A stretch of 64,000 nt of DNA from Anthonomus grandis grandis. Its lineage: Eukaryota; Arthropoda; Insecta; Coleoptera; Curculionidae. The stretch spans positions 39,800,227 to 39,864,226 of the forward strand of contig NC_065546.1 of assembly GCF_022605725.1 (NCBI RefSeq), given 5' to 3'. Below are positions 35,160 to 46,639 of this stretch, piece after piece (the first letter of the stretch is position 1; each line of letters begins with the position of its first letter). The notes under the pieces are model-generated. The model did no database searches. It was not told the origin of the DNA and worked only from the letters and a program-made list of their open reading frames with translations. The position numbers and the translations under genes are program-made.

Positions 35160-35532
35160 ATTTGAAGGGCTGAGAAGCCATGGGGTATAAGTGTACTGAA
35201 GTCAGTTTTGAGAAAACTGAAATTAAAGTTAAATTGTTATAATCAAATGCAGGCAAAAGTATGGCAATTCAAACCAGTTTTGTTTTAATTGCTAGGGTTT
35301 AGACTATCATAATAAAGAAAAATAATATGCTTTTTAGTATTTTTCATATTGATTATTAGGTAATATTTGATAAAAGTCATCCTTTACTTCTCATTGGCTT
35401 CTCATAGAAATTAGGAGTTTAATAAAACATAGGATACAAATAAATTAGAAAAATGTATTTTTCCAATGAAAGGTGGCTTAACAAAATACTAACAGTTTGT
35501 ATAAAAAAGTCATTTAAATACCACTTGCAGAA

Positions 35533-38009
35533 CTATTCTGAGTCACTGCTATAAACATTGTCTTCATGTTCTGGATCCTCATTTTCATCATCGTCAGGAT
35601 TGTGATGACCCTCTTGAACCGCTTCTTGCTGTTTCTGGATGTTCTGTCTTGTGTGCACCAAACGATTTCCCTCATAGTCTAATGATCTATAGAATTGGTG
35701 ATGTACGGGAGGTACAAATGGTAGGAGGCCAACAAAGTCTTTGTACTTTGATGCTTTTATTTTCTTTTTATTTTGTTTAGGGATAAGAGAAGGCAAGGTT
35801 TTTGGAATCCCTCCAACATTTTTTGCAAGCATGTTGTACTCTAAAAATGGCATTTCTTTATTAAATGTACTTTTGTGAAACAAAGTGTAAGGACTTTCTT
35901 TTCTGAACTGCAGCCACTGCATGTTTCTAATAAAGTCCAGTGCAACGATATATTAGAATGGTCACCCGTCAAAACACCAGCATTCCACCTGCCAAACAAT
36001 GTCATCCACCTTCTATTTACATTGTTTGAGAAGTAAAATACTGGTGTTTTGACGGGTGACCATTCTAATATATCGTTGCACTGGACTTTACCCTTAACAG
36101 CTTTCACAAAATGTTTGATTATGGCATCCAAAGTAAGGAAGTCTTCATCCAACATTTTCTTCACTAAGAACTTTTTGTTGTGGCTATAATATCCGCCCAG
36201 TCATTAGAAACGAAAACACCTCTTTTTGTGTTCCTCTTGGTATTTTCCACTTTACGAAAGTCTCGGTCACAATGATTATAAGAATGACCAGTAAGCAAAA
36301 ATTTTAGGTCGACAATTTCAATCTGCGTTGTGTTTACAACATACAACCAAAATTTTACCGTAAGTTGGCTTTTATTTTGCCCACCACAATTATCACAGAA
36401 AGCAGTGAGGTGAGTGACTGTAGAGGGGAATGATTTGATGTACTGGATTAAACAGGATACCATTTCTTCGCATCCTCTTGATGCTTGCCCCTCATGCCAA
36501 ATAAACATTAAACATTAAAATTATACGTCCATAATTGCCTTGCATAATACACTTTTGTACATGTTAATACCGGCGTGGCCAACATTTTTTGAAGATCAAA
36601 ACATATAGCTTTATGGGCAAGATCATCTTTTACTTCTTTTTTAGCATTATCCATTTCTTTTTTAGCACTTTCAGCCTTACGTAGGTGGACTTCTTTAGCG
36701 ATTGTTGCAGCTTGTTTAGCTTCCAGATCTCCATGCTCAATAGCTAATTTAAACTTGTCACAATTATTACAAGTGTCAGTATGTGCTCGATGGAAACTAA
36801 GATTGAAACATGTATTAAATATATGCCTATAGTAAGATAAAGTAACAGGTTCCTTTCCTTCACGCACAAAAGATTTTATAACAGTCATACAATCTTTTCA
36901 GATTTAAGTCAGCATTTAAATATTTTCGGTTTGGAGCTTGCTGTCTGGAATAGTGACTACTATATCTAGGGAATATAGCAATATGTTTTTTGACCAAATC
37001 AGTTTTCTCAACGGTAATTTTAATGGTTGGAACCTTTCGCCCTCTACGGTCTCGAGCTAGTATTCCCGTTCCAGATTCTTTCTTTTTAGCAATAATGTTG
37101 GTAACACGCTTATTTGACACATCTAATGTTTTAAAAAAAAATTCCTTGCAGACCCTTAGACCGCCTGATAAATATTGACAAGAATGGGACTTTCCACGTA
37201 CAGTATTTTCTTTCTTCCTATGCGGATCTTCTATTATAATCGCAGAGTTCAAAAATGATGATTGCAATTCCCAATTCTCCAGACCCCAGTACTCATTAAT
37301 AAATTCGTGGCGCTTTTCTTCGCTCATATTGTCGCAACATTTATAGCGGCATTCATGGTCGTATGCCTGAACTTTTCTTTCATTGTGTACTTTACCTTTA
37401 CGGTCAGTGTACTTTTTACCTATTTTTCGTAGTCTTGAAGACTTCTGCCTTTTCCATTCCTCAGTCCGTCGTGTTTTTTTCTTACCAGAATGCTTCTGCC
37501 GCTTTGTAGGTGGTTCTTCTTCTGCTTTAGTTTCTTCCATTTGATCTGAAATTAAATTTTAATTATTTATTTAGATTAATTAATTATGCTGTGTATGTCA
37601 AAACTAAGCCTAATTTTTAATTATTACTCTAAAGTTTGTTATCAATAAAAAGTTGCCTATTAGAGAAAAAGAACGTTATAATGAAATCGGCTGATTAGTA
37701 ATATTAATAATAACAATTAACTAAGGCCTACTCTTACCTTCTTCAGGACGGTTACTTGAACTAGTCCTGGAAGAATTATCTGCATCTGGGTTATAATCAG
37801 CGTCATAATCGCTATTATCTGAAAGTAGGACAACTGAATAAGATGGTTACGAGCTTTCAAATAATATTATTATCAACATACATTGAAACCTAACCTTAAA
37901 ACCTCACCTAAACACACTAAATAACTCAAATTACAATAAATAACAATATTGGATTTGATAAAAAGTAGAACTTACCATTAGAAAGGCTAAAAGAACTATA
38001 TTCTGACAT
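35533..38009 (-). pseudogene. Transposase-like gene with Cys clusters and QNK motif, three exons, frameshifted
   Basis: Exon 1 (38009-37976) encodes MSEYSSFSLSN and ends at GTAAG; exon 2 (37818-37738) and exon 3 (from 37545) join in frame at AG/GT sites. The protein has a basic leader, a Cys-rich part (YKCCDNM, VCKEFFFKTLDVS), YSRQQAPNRKYLNADLNL, DTCNNCDKFK with a charged coiled-coil, FCDNCGGQNKS (the Asp is a candidate catalytic residue), TGHSYNHCDRDF and an acidic tail. Frameshifts lie near 36870 and 36170; a 7-bp tandem duplication (36504-36517) causes another, and a 50-bp fold-back disrupts 35931-36090. I recognise the pattern from uncharacterised insect and fish proteins (DUF7869-like, from memory); a transposase role is inferred from the TIRs. 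Confidence 0.72.
35931..36090. repeat. Perfect 50-bp inverted repeat with 60-bp spacer
   Basis: 35931-35980 is the exact reverse complement of 36041-36090. Both arms derive from transposase coding sequence, one copy in sense and one antisense, so a segment was copied back in inverted orientation. Confidence 0.93.
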
Positions 38010-38341
38010 TTTTTATCAAGTTTGATAGCCTCAACACGTAAACAATTTAAACACAACAATGCGTAAAAGAAAACAGCAGCTTTAGTAAACTAAATTATCA
38101 GCTATTTTTTAGAAGCCAATGGCTACAAGTGACTCGCGGCACATGTAGCCCTTGACTTCTAAAGTAAAAAGCACTTTTAAGCAGTAGTTTTTTTTTCGTC
38201 ACTAGATGTTAGCACATGATAGAGTTCCACTTATCTCCCTGGGTCACGAACATTTTAAAGTGTTTAAGAGTAAGTTTCTGCATTTAACTCCATTATGAAA
38301 AATATGTGACTTGTACCCCTTGGCTTCTCAGCCCTTCATTT

Positions 38342-40479
38342 ACAGAATAATATATAAATATGTTTGCTTATAAAAACAATAAGTTTATCCAGTATATAAT
38401 GCTTTCACTTCAGCTCGAACCACGTTTAATAACTTTCTAGAAAATTAGAATAATAAACAACTATAAATTAAAAAAATCCCTCTGTATGAATAATGAATAA
38501 TGTTGGCAAGTTAAATGTTGCATTTAATAAAGTTCTCTCACTTTGATACGTCAAATATAGTTTTTCTTGAAAGGCATTAACACTAAAGCCACAGAGAAGG
38601 AAACTAATGATATTTTTGAAATTACATCATTATTAGTTAATTATTAGAAAAAAGTAATGATGAAATACATTTTATGCATTTTTATTCTTTCACCAATCTA
38701 TCAGGAAATGTCTATGTTATGGATTTTCTTGACACCTTGGTGAAGGTTATACATCAATATTATACCGTTGATTGAATATTTGGGTACCCAAATATTCAAT
38801 CAACGATTATATCTATAAAATCTAGAGAATCTAATATTCATACTTGAATTGTACATATAAATATATAATATAGAAATAAATTATATGATATACCGTTTTT
38901 TTTTAAATTCTCCTTAATGTATTTTTTTTCAATTTTAATTATTACAACCGGATTATTTTTGATTTCTTAAATTGTACTTTTTTTATCATTAACATTTGAT
39001 ATTTTACTTAATAATAAAAAATTAACTTTGTTTAAACCATGTGTCTAAGATCCGTTTTGCGTGATCGTTATTTACAAAAACCAAAATAACCTAAATGAAT
39101 TCCAGATAAGAGAATTTTAATTTACATACTTGTTTGGCCTGTTATAAGTAAGTCAATAACTTTTATGTTTAATAAGAAATCTTGACTAATAGCGGCATAT
39201 TTGTATTTAAAAAAATAATTAAATTAATGACAGGGAATTTCATTTGCTATTATTTTACTTTTTCAAGTACATAACCAACAGCCTAAGTGTATAAACAAAA
39301 CTATATAAATTCCTAACTTATGTTAGTTTAAAATAATAATTTCATTTAACGGCTTAAACAATCCGATTCGCCAATATGTGCAGTTTTCTTAGCACATAAA
39401 CAAGTTGTCATAAAATTTTTGCAATTCGACATCTTATAAAAATATTTTTATTACATGCGGCTATTAATAAATTTTTAAAATTATTTCGAATCGAGTAAAG
39501 TTTGCATTTAATTTTCCTATTTAAACCAGCGGCGGGGTGCTAAAATATGCCGCATTGTTAAAATATTTATGTATAAAATTATAATAACTTTGTTTATATT
39601 ATATATAAATATTGTTTGATTTTAAAATTTGCACATTTTATGTGGATGACTTAAACATACTAATTTGGTTATTTTTGTTAACGTTTTTTCATTTATAAAT
39701 AGCATAGAAAATGTTTAAAAAATTGAAATATTTTTGAAAATTTTGCATTTAAATTAAATATATACGAGTGCCTTTCTCTCACCAACTGTGCTACAAAATC
39801 ATGCATAGAATTTCTATCTCAGAAACGTATATTTCTCGTAGGTTCAGCGTATCAACTGCGTCCTTTAGCATGTTTAGTAGTTTATTAATACAAGTCTTTT
39901 ATAATAATTAAAAAATCGAATACAAAATACTAAAGAACATTATTTTCAAATATGCAGTTCAGGAGATTTAAAATTTAGCAGGATTTGAATGTCTGGCCTT
40001 TATGCATTATTTTTAAATTTCGTTCTTTGAACGTTACAAATTACAAAAAAATATTTTATATAAGAAATGTTTCCTAATGAACATATTGCAATAAGGAATA
40101 TTTTGTTGGAACCTTAAATAGAACATAAAAGAAATCTTGCTGAGACATAAATATGATATAGAGAAAGATTAGTTTTTTATAAATATTATGGTATTTCTTG
40201 AATTATCTGAGAGAAGTTAACGTGCTTTAAAGTTTCATCCCCTGTTAAAACACATGGCCTATAAGATATATGATATATTTATATTTCTCCAAATAAGTCT
40301 TAGAGTGTGATGTTTTCCTAATATGTTTATTTATTAATATTAATTGATGGTGTGGCTTTCATCCCTAGAAAAAAATTAATAACGAAATTGATAAAGGAAA
40401 ATCAATATATCGATGTTTTCATTTGAACTTTTTAATGATGTTATATTACACGTAAATGATACATAAAAGAAACGTTGGT
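38342..40479. other. AT-rich DNA with a long perfect palindrome
   Basis: No gene. It contains the 40-bp palindrome at 38766-38805. Confidence 0.4.
38766..38805. repeat. Spacerless perfect 40-bp palindrome
   Basis: CGTTGATTGAATATTTGGGT is followed directly by its exact reverse complement; the centre is GGGTACCC. No coding sequence is near. Confidence 0.97.
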
Positions 40480-41059
40480 ACTTTAACAATCTTTTTTTAA
40501 TATAGAATTCATGGTCGTTTTTCTTCTTTCAGGGTTCACCTTAAAAGTCAAACAATTTTTAATTTTTGTTAAATTCTTCAAGAGACAAATTTTAATTTCT
40601 TTTTTAATATAGATTCTGGATTGGCAAAAAATGGGAACTTTGAGGTCAATGGTACCCAATTTAATGTTTTAATATTTAATTTCTTATTCAGGGTTAGTTT
40701 TATATGTTTTAGAAAAATAGCACATAACTATAATTTATTACAATAAAAATCTACCGTCGTTTAAGAGCTAAATAATTCTTTTCCAATTCGTTTCCAAGTT
40801 CATAATCGTTTTTCTTCTCTCAGAAATATTTACCCGAAAAGCTAAAAAATTATAAATTTTTGATTATTAAAGGTACACATTTTAATTTTTTTAATCCAAC
40901 ATTAATCATGATTTGCGTGAGCTGGATGTGAGCACAAGTAAGATGATACATTTCAACTATAGCGAAGACCCACTATTACGTCTCATGAAACTGCCGATCT
41001 GAAGTCTGATTCTGATAGTATGAGTAATCAACACACTGGTCTACCATAGTCAATTTTCT

Positions 41060-41440
41060 GATGTCGTCAACCCTGAACTGTAGAACATGTCCTCAGCTTC
41101 CCGAAACGCTTACGCATCTACTGTCAGCTTCAAACAATCTACACCAGCACACTGTAATACTTTAAGTGCTATATTATCATCGGCAACATTGCTACGATAT
41201 CAACAATACACCAATGCTCCCATATGCGATAGTAGTGGCGAATAACAAATGCCGTATTGATTGGAATTATGCTTTCCGTATTACAGCAAGTATCCAGGCA
41301 AATAAACCTGACATTGTTCTGCTGAATAAACCGAACAGCTCAATGTATGTCAGAGTAATCTATTTCTCGACTTGTTCTATAGCTATGACACCTATATTCC
41401 TCAAAAGGGCATCAAATGCCTTTTTAAATGTTATGTATTA
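41060..41440 (+). pseudogene. LINE C-terminal scrap with PD-motif endonuclease-like segment
   Basis: Readable pieces are CRTCPQLPETLTHLLSASNN, resembling the CRxC...ETxxHxxxxC knuckle, then WNYAFRITASIQANKPDIVL followed by LNKPNSSMYV. This matches the WDFxxxTDRxIxxNRPDIVxxDK segment at the end of some non-LTR retrotransposon proteins. Whether the PD..K residues make a restriction-like endonuclease is inference. No RT core is attached. Confidence 0.55.
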
Positions 41441-41800
41441 AATGCGTTTTTCTTTTTTAAAAATTATTCAGGTTCAATGTAATATGAAATATAATAGTAA
41501 ATATTTGGTCAATTTTAATATAAAACCTCAGTTTATGAATTAATTTTATATATTTCTGGAACAGGTCATCAAAGGTCCTTTAAAATAACAAATACAAAAT
41601 TTAGGGTCGCATTTTTTCTTTTAAAATTATTTAGCTCTAAATTCACAATGGTTGATATTTTGTTGACGGATTATTTTTTAATATTAAAGGGTGAACCATC
41701 CTTCATCCTCAGGAAAAAAATTAATCGTATTCCTGAAATTTTTCAGGGAAATTATTATAAGAACGTTTCCATTCTACTTAACAATGTTATGTTAGACATA

Positions 41801-42899
41801 CGAGGTCTGGCTATTAAATAACGAGACTGCGTGCCTAGAGGGCGCCCTAGACGGGTGGGGAAAAAAACGAGTAGTGCGTTGGGTATCTAGATATCTTGTC
41901 TATGCACGTACCAAAACACGTTTTCGTCACTATTATAGTATTCGTGCAGTAGCGGTTTGAAACGAACATGTTTTTTTCTCGTGCCGAAAACCATGTGTGA
42001 CGAAAAACAAGAGCAACGCATCAATCTTAAATTTCTCGTTGAATTGAAAAAAACTCCGACTGAGTGCTATAAATTGCTGCAAGAGGCCTATGGAGAAAAT
42101 TCTCTCTCTCGTGCGCGTGTTTTTGAGTGGTGTAAGCGCTTTAGTGACGGCCGAGACAGCACTGAAGATGACCAGCGCTCAGGATGCCCTGTCACTGTTT
42201 CAACTCCGGAAACAGTGACCAAAATCAACCAAATTGTGCGTGCGACGAAACGTGGATTTTTCAATACGATGTTGAAACCAAGCGGCAATCGATGCATTGG
42301 AAGACGCCTGAATCGCCCAGAATAAAAAAGCAAGGATGTCCAAATCAAAATTCAAGGCAATGTTAATCGTTTTTTTCGACATTAACGGTATCGTGATGAC
42401 TGAATGGGTACCAGAGGGTCAGACTGTCAACCAGACTTACTATTTGTCAGTTTTGGCAACACTGCGAGATCGAGTTCGTAAGAAACGGCCCGAGTTGTGG
42501 AAAAACAACTCGTGGATTTTGCACCAGGACCACGCACCTGCTCATAACGCGCTATCTGTGAAGCAGTATTTGGCCGGTAAACGCACTCCAGTGCTCGAAC
42601 ACGCGCCATATTCGCCAGATTTGGCCCCGTGTAACTATTTTTTGTTTCCGAAGATAAAATCTGCTTTGAAAGGGACCTGATTTGAGTCAATGGAAGCGGT
42701 AAAGCAAAAAACGGCAGAGCTGCTAAAGGCCCTCACCAAAGAAGACTTTCAGCACTGGTTCGATCAATGGAAAAAACATATGGAAAGATGTGTGGCGAGG
42801 AAAGGGGAGTATATTGAAGGGGAGCATTTAAATGTATAATAATTTTGATAATAAAACCCTTTTTCGAAACCAGTCTCGTTATTTAATAGCCAGACCTCG
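41801..42899 (+). mobile_element. mariner (DD34D type) with perfect 29-bp TIRs
   Basis: 41801-41829 is the exact reverse complement of 42871-42899; both start CGAGGTCTGGCTATTAAATA. TA flanks both ends (41799-41800, 42900-42901). At 1099 bp it is about 200 bp shorter than a typical mariner, fitting the internal deletion in its gene. It interrupts array B. Confidence 0.95.
41993..42839 (+). pseudogene. mariner transposase (SETMAR-like DD34D), deleted and mutated
   Basis: The N-terminus (MCDEKQEQRINLKFLVELKK, ARVFEWCKRFSDGR) is a normal mariner helix-turn-helix. After TKINQIV a deletion joins directly to CDETWIFQYDVETKRQSMHW in another frame, removing much of the second helix-turn-helix and the linker. 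The DDE part resumes in a third frame: WILHQDHAPAHN keeps the second Asp, but the third is Asn in SPDLAPCNYFLF (42633-42635). A TGA stop occurs at 42678. The C-terminus ends at 42839. It cannot encode active enzyme, yet its TIRs are intact. Confidence 0.92.
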
Positions 42900-43964
42900 T
42901 ATAAATGATATATACAAATAAGAAATCGTAATTTCCAACTTCACAAATATTGAAATTTAGTTCAAGGATTTATATTTAAAAAAATCTAATTCCTAGGCTA
43001 GTTTAAACATTGGTGGTAAAAGCATCAATTGACCTTTTAATTAGTAAAATAAAAATTTAGAGTAATGTTTCTTCAAAAAGTTATTCAACTCTACCGGCAA
43101 AAATAATAATTTGATTAACGATTCAATTTTACTCTTAAAACTTAATTTATAAATTAATTCTATCTATATTTTCTATTTTATTATGTAATTGAATATACTA
43201 TATTAATGTATATTTTCTGGAAAAAATATCAAAGGTTTTTTTAAAGATTAAATTTAATATTCCTTCAGAAATTCTTCATCTGCAAAATCAAAAATAAATT
43301 TTGGGTCAAGTATATCAATTTTATTTTTTTTAACATAAAACTTAGTTTCTGGATTAATTTTATACAATCCTGGAAAAGTCATTGTTGTTTATGTTTTTTA
43401 AGAGTTATTTAGCTCCAAAGTCAAAAAATCTTAAATATTTGGTCAATTATAATTTTTTTCGTATGTATAAAAACTTTGTTTATACTTTGTTTGTAGGTAC
43501 ATTCCTAGAGAAGACATAAAATATTTATTTAAATAATAAATTAAAAATGGTCCGCTTTCTTTTTCAGTAATTATTTATTATATATTATTGGTCAAAGATC
43601 TACTTTTTATTTTTCTTACATAAAAACTTAGATTCTGGTTCAGTTTAATACATTTCCGGACAAGCTTATTTACTTCTAAAGTCAAAATGATAAATTTCTG
43701 ATACTACATTTTCTTAAACAAAAATCCACATTTTTAAACATTGCTTGCACCTTATAGGAAAATAATAACTAACAGCTTTATAGGGACGTATCCCGCTCGG
43801 ATAATTTATGTATTAATGTGCGCTATCGGTTTAAAAACCTGATTCGTTCCTTTTTACGTAAATTATATCTAAACTTCAAATCAATAAAATAAAGCTTTTA
43901 AATTGAAAAAGCCATTTTAAACATATAAAAAAGAATAATTGCATCGATGGTGAATTACTTATTT

Positions 43965-44080
43965 GAATAACAAAGCTTGAACTGTATGGTGTAACAGGAG
44001 ATGTTTTGAAGCTGTTTTATTCTTATGTGACTACTGGAAAACAAACTGTAAAAATAAAGAGAAATAGATCGACATAATAT
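43965..44080 (+). pseudogene. LINE reverse transcriptase scrap
   Basis: KLELYGVTGDVLKLFYSYVT then GKQTVKIK matches the LxxxGIxGxxLxxxxSYLxxRxQxVxI block of LINE reverse transcriptases, downstream of the first catalytic Asp. Only this block can be read. Confidence 0.6.
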
Positions 44081-45708
44081 GAGGCATTTAGAGTTAAAGT
44101 GAACTAAGTCTATGATTGACAGTTTTTAGATAAATTGAGTTAAAGTGAAATTACACTAGTCGGTTTCTAGAGACACTTAGATTAAGACAAATTTAACTAT
44201 TCTTCATGATATAAAAAATTAAAATTAGGAATTAAAGCAGTTTTCCAATTCAATTTTGAATAGAATGTACTCAACTTTCGCTCAGAAACATTTCTTACAG
44301 AAGATAAGTGGTTTATTGCTTATTAGAAAGTATTTTAAAATATTACTATAAGTTAAATCTGGCGTTATTGAAAATAGGTTCATCGTTATTTGATTCTAAC
44401 ATATTTTCTTTATTCAGAGCATTTGTGACCTCGTTGGTTTCTCTCTTCAAAGGGTTTTCAAATGAGCAGGGGAATTTTATAGGAGAAATGCTCAGTCTTG
44501 CAGTTTTGTATAACGGATCCTGCTTTTCACTAAATAAAAAAAATAAAAAAATACGAATTATAAAACGAATATTATATCAGTTGTATTTATTTACTTTGAG
44601 AACCATGAAAGGATTCTTAGTCTTTGCTTACGCGACGTTGATCCTATGTCTCCACAATCTTTATTATTATGAAGAATGAATTGACCAAAAACCAAAAATA
44701 TGTTCAATTATTTGAATGCATAACTTGGGACGTAAGACCAAATTTATCAAATTGGTGCAAAAAAAAACGAGTAGAGAATTACAGGTATATAATTTTTAAC
44801 TTTCTGTCAAATACATTTTTCAGGTATACTTCTTGAGACCCACTCCCTTCTTCTGTCTCCATCTATAACTACCTGTACCCATTATTTTTGTTAATAGAAT
44901 GGATTTTGGTAAACTATTGATGTAGTTAATTTTGGATATAGAAAAGCCCTTTGGAAATTGAATGTTGCAACCTAACAAGTATTAGAAGATTCTGTGGTAT
45001 TGTAAAGTCTTGTGCAATGTTTTCTTTCAAGTTCACATTGACTATACCATTTATCGGTTACAGATTCTATCTTCAAATCAGTTATACAGCTATCTTTTGC
45101 AAAAACTTTAAAATACAGTTTCAATTTAGTGAAAAACAAACATGACAATTTTTGTTCATTCAACATTCCCTAAGATGTTGAATTTCTGATGATACAAGTT
45201 ATATAATTTTCCTATATTTAAAACACAATGAACGTGCTTTCATTCCATTTCATCTCATGTTCCCTCACGCCTTGCTCTTTGACTTAAAATAGAACTCAGT
45301 TTAATGATTTTGTGAACGTGTTAAGACAAATACGGTTCTAGCATGATGATGGAACAACCACTTGCCGAAATGTATCACTTCTGACATTAGAAATGGTATT
45401 TTATTTGTAGAGAAGGCTTTCTCTTTAAAACTTTTCTAGAATAATAAATGTTAACTACCGAATAGAGGCTAGCTATGATAGAAAAGAGTCCGTATTATAT
45501 GTGTTTTCCATTCTACCATCATTTACCAGTAAATATTCAATCCATCTCAGTCCAAAACTCTTTAAAACGAAGCTGAAACAGCTTTTAATGAAATTAGAAC
45601 CATATTGTTTGAATGACTATTTCACATGGAATTATAAAGATAAACTTTTATATTTACTTTTCTAGCTTTAACGCTATTTTATTTCTATTGTGGTTGAATC
45701 TTATATAT
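44081..45708. other. AT-rich DNA; possible LINE C-terminal scrap at 45460-45665
   Basis: A 123-codon ORF (44308-44679) has no recognised motif and biased Leu/Phe/Lys content as expected from AT-rich DNA. Near 45460-45665 plus-strand pieces such as PKLFKTKLKQLLMKLEPYCL resemble the last residues of LINE ORF2 proteins (FKxxLKxxLL...YSxxEY), possibly the same element as the RT scrap at 43965. Confidence 0.35.
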
Positions 45709-45929
45709 ATGCACGCCAAAAAAAAATCGGTTGACGTACTAGCAAATAGTGAGCTATAATGTCTGGAAATAATGATTATTTTATCAACGTCATACTTTGG
45801 TATGTCAAATGGCTATGCTATATACATCATTTTAAAGGGCATGCTACCACCCGGTAGTATAAAAATAGAATGTATGAAAAATGTAAGTTTATAGATATAT
45901 AAAGAGGTTTGAAAAATTAACAATTCAAT

Positions 45930-46560
45930 CAGTTCACACAATTTCCTTTATTAAGTGCTCAAAATGTGATCCATTATTCGCGAAATAATAAATCTGTTTT
46001 GAAATTCCACACGAAAAAATCAAGCGGTGTTATGTCTGGCGACCATGCGGGCCATTCAATTGCATCACGCCTGCCAATCCGCATCCCTGGAAGCTGTTTA
46101 TTAAGTCACTCTGGAACTGTCAAACTGTCAAAGCATAGTGAGAGGGAGCTCCATCTTATTGGGAATACAAATTATTTTCGTTTAGTATCCCAACACCATT
46201 TTCATCTACTTGGTTTTCCAAAAATTGAATGATCGAGGATGTCTAAATAAAGTCGTCCAGCTAAATTTTCTTCGAAAAAAATGTCCCATGATTTCGGGAT
46301 GATAAATTTAGCAGCAATTGAATATGATCCTCTCAAAAAAGGTGTGAATTTTTATTATACTAGTATCTACAGTTATTCCGGCTTACTAGTGCATCTAGAA
46401 AAAAAGTGGACTCGTCACTGAAGCAGATGTTCTTTGCTAAATGGGGATCCTCGTCAATTCGCTGTCTCATCAGTTCGCAAAATTCAAATCTCCTATTAAG
46501 CTTCTCCTACCTAGTTGTTGAAGAATTTGAATTTTGTAGAGAAACTTTTTTTTTCAAAAT
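45930..46560 (-). pseudogene. mariner-like transposase (DD41D-like), heavily decayed
   Basis: Minus-strand pieces in order: FEFCELMRQRIDEDPHLAKN and CFSDESTFFLDAL (first Asp), FFEENLAGRLYLDILDHSI, VDENGVGILNENNLYSQ followed by a stop and DGAPSHYAL (second Asp). The pattern parallels the elements at 6.9 and 25.7 kb, with several stops and frameshifts. The third-Asp block is only weakly visible. Confidence 0.75.
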
Positions 46561-46639
46561 TTTCTGTATAGAACCTGTTAAAATGTTAGTTAATATTAGT
46601 ATGAGGATAAATCGCTTCAACTTGCATCTATTTTTTTTG

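Larger units (their letters stand above)
35164..38337 (-). mobile_element. DNA transposon of a little-described family, possibly Sola-like
   Basis: Terminal inverted repeats of 29 bp with two mismatches (35164-35192 and 38309-38337) begin GAAGGGCTGAGAAGCCA. ATTT flanks both ends (35160-35163, 38338-38341) and would be a 4-bp target duplication, the length I recall for the Sola superfamily. The 3174-bp element contains one spliced minus-strand gene. A divergent relative lies at 53.3-56.1 kb. Confidence 0.82.
40480..43760. repeat. Degenerate repeat array B
   Basis: Diverged copies of linked motifs recur at roughly 200-bp scale: CTGGATTAATTTTATA followed by TTCTGGAAAAGGTCATC (near 41537, 43190, 43350, 43640) and TTATTTAGCTCTAAAGTCAA (near 41625, 43072, 43415, 43668), with looser versions at 40530-40850. 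The array is interrupted by a LINE scrap (41060-41440) and a mariner (41801-42899). Confidence 0.5.

Noticed and set aside
44308..44679. 123-codon Leu/Phe-rich ORF as a membrane protein
   Set aside because: Hydrophobic content follows from AT-rich codons; no signal peptide logic, no homology recognised.
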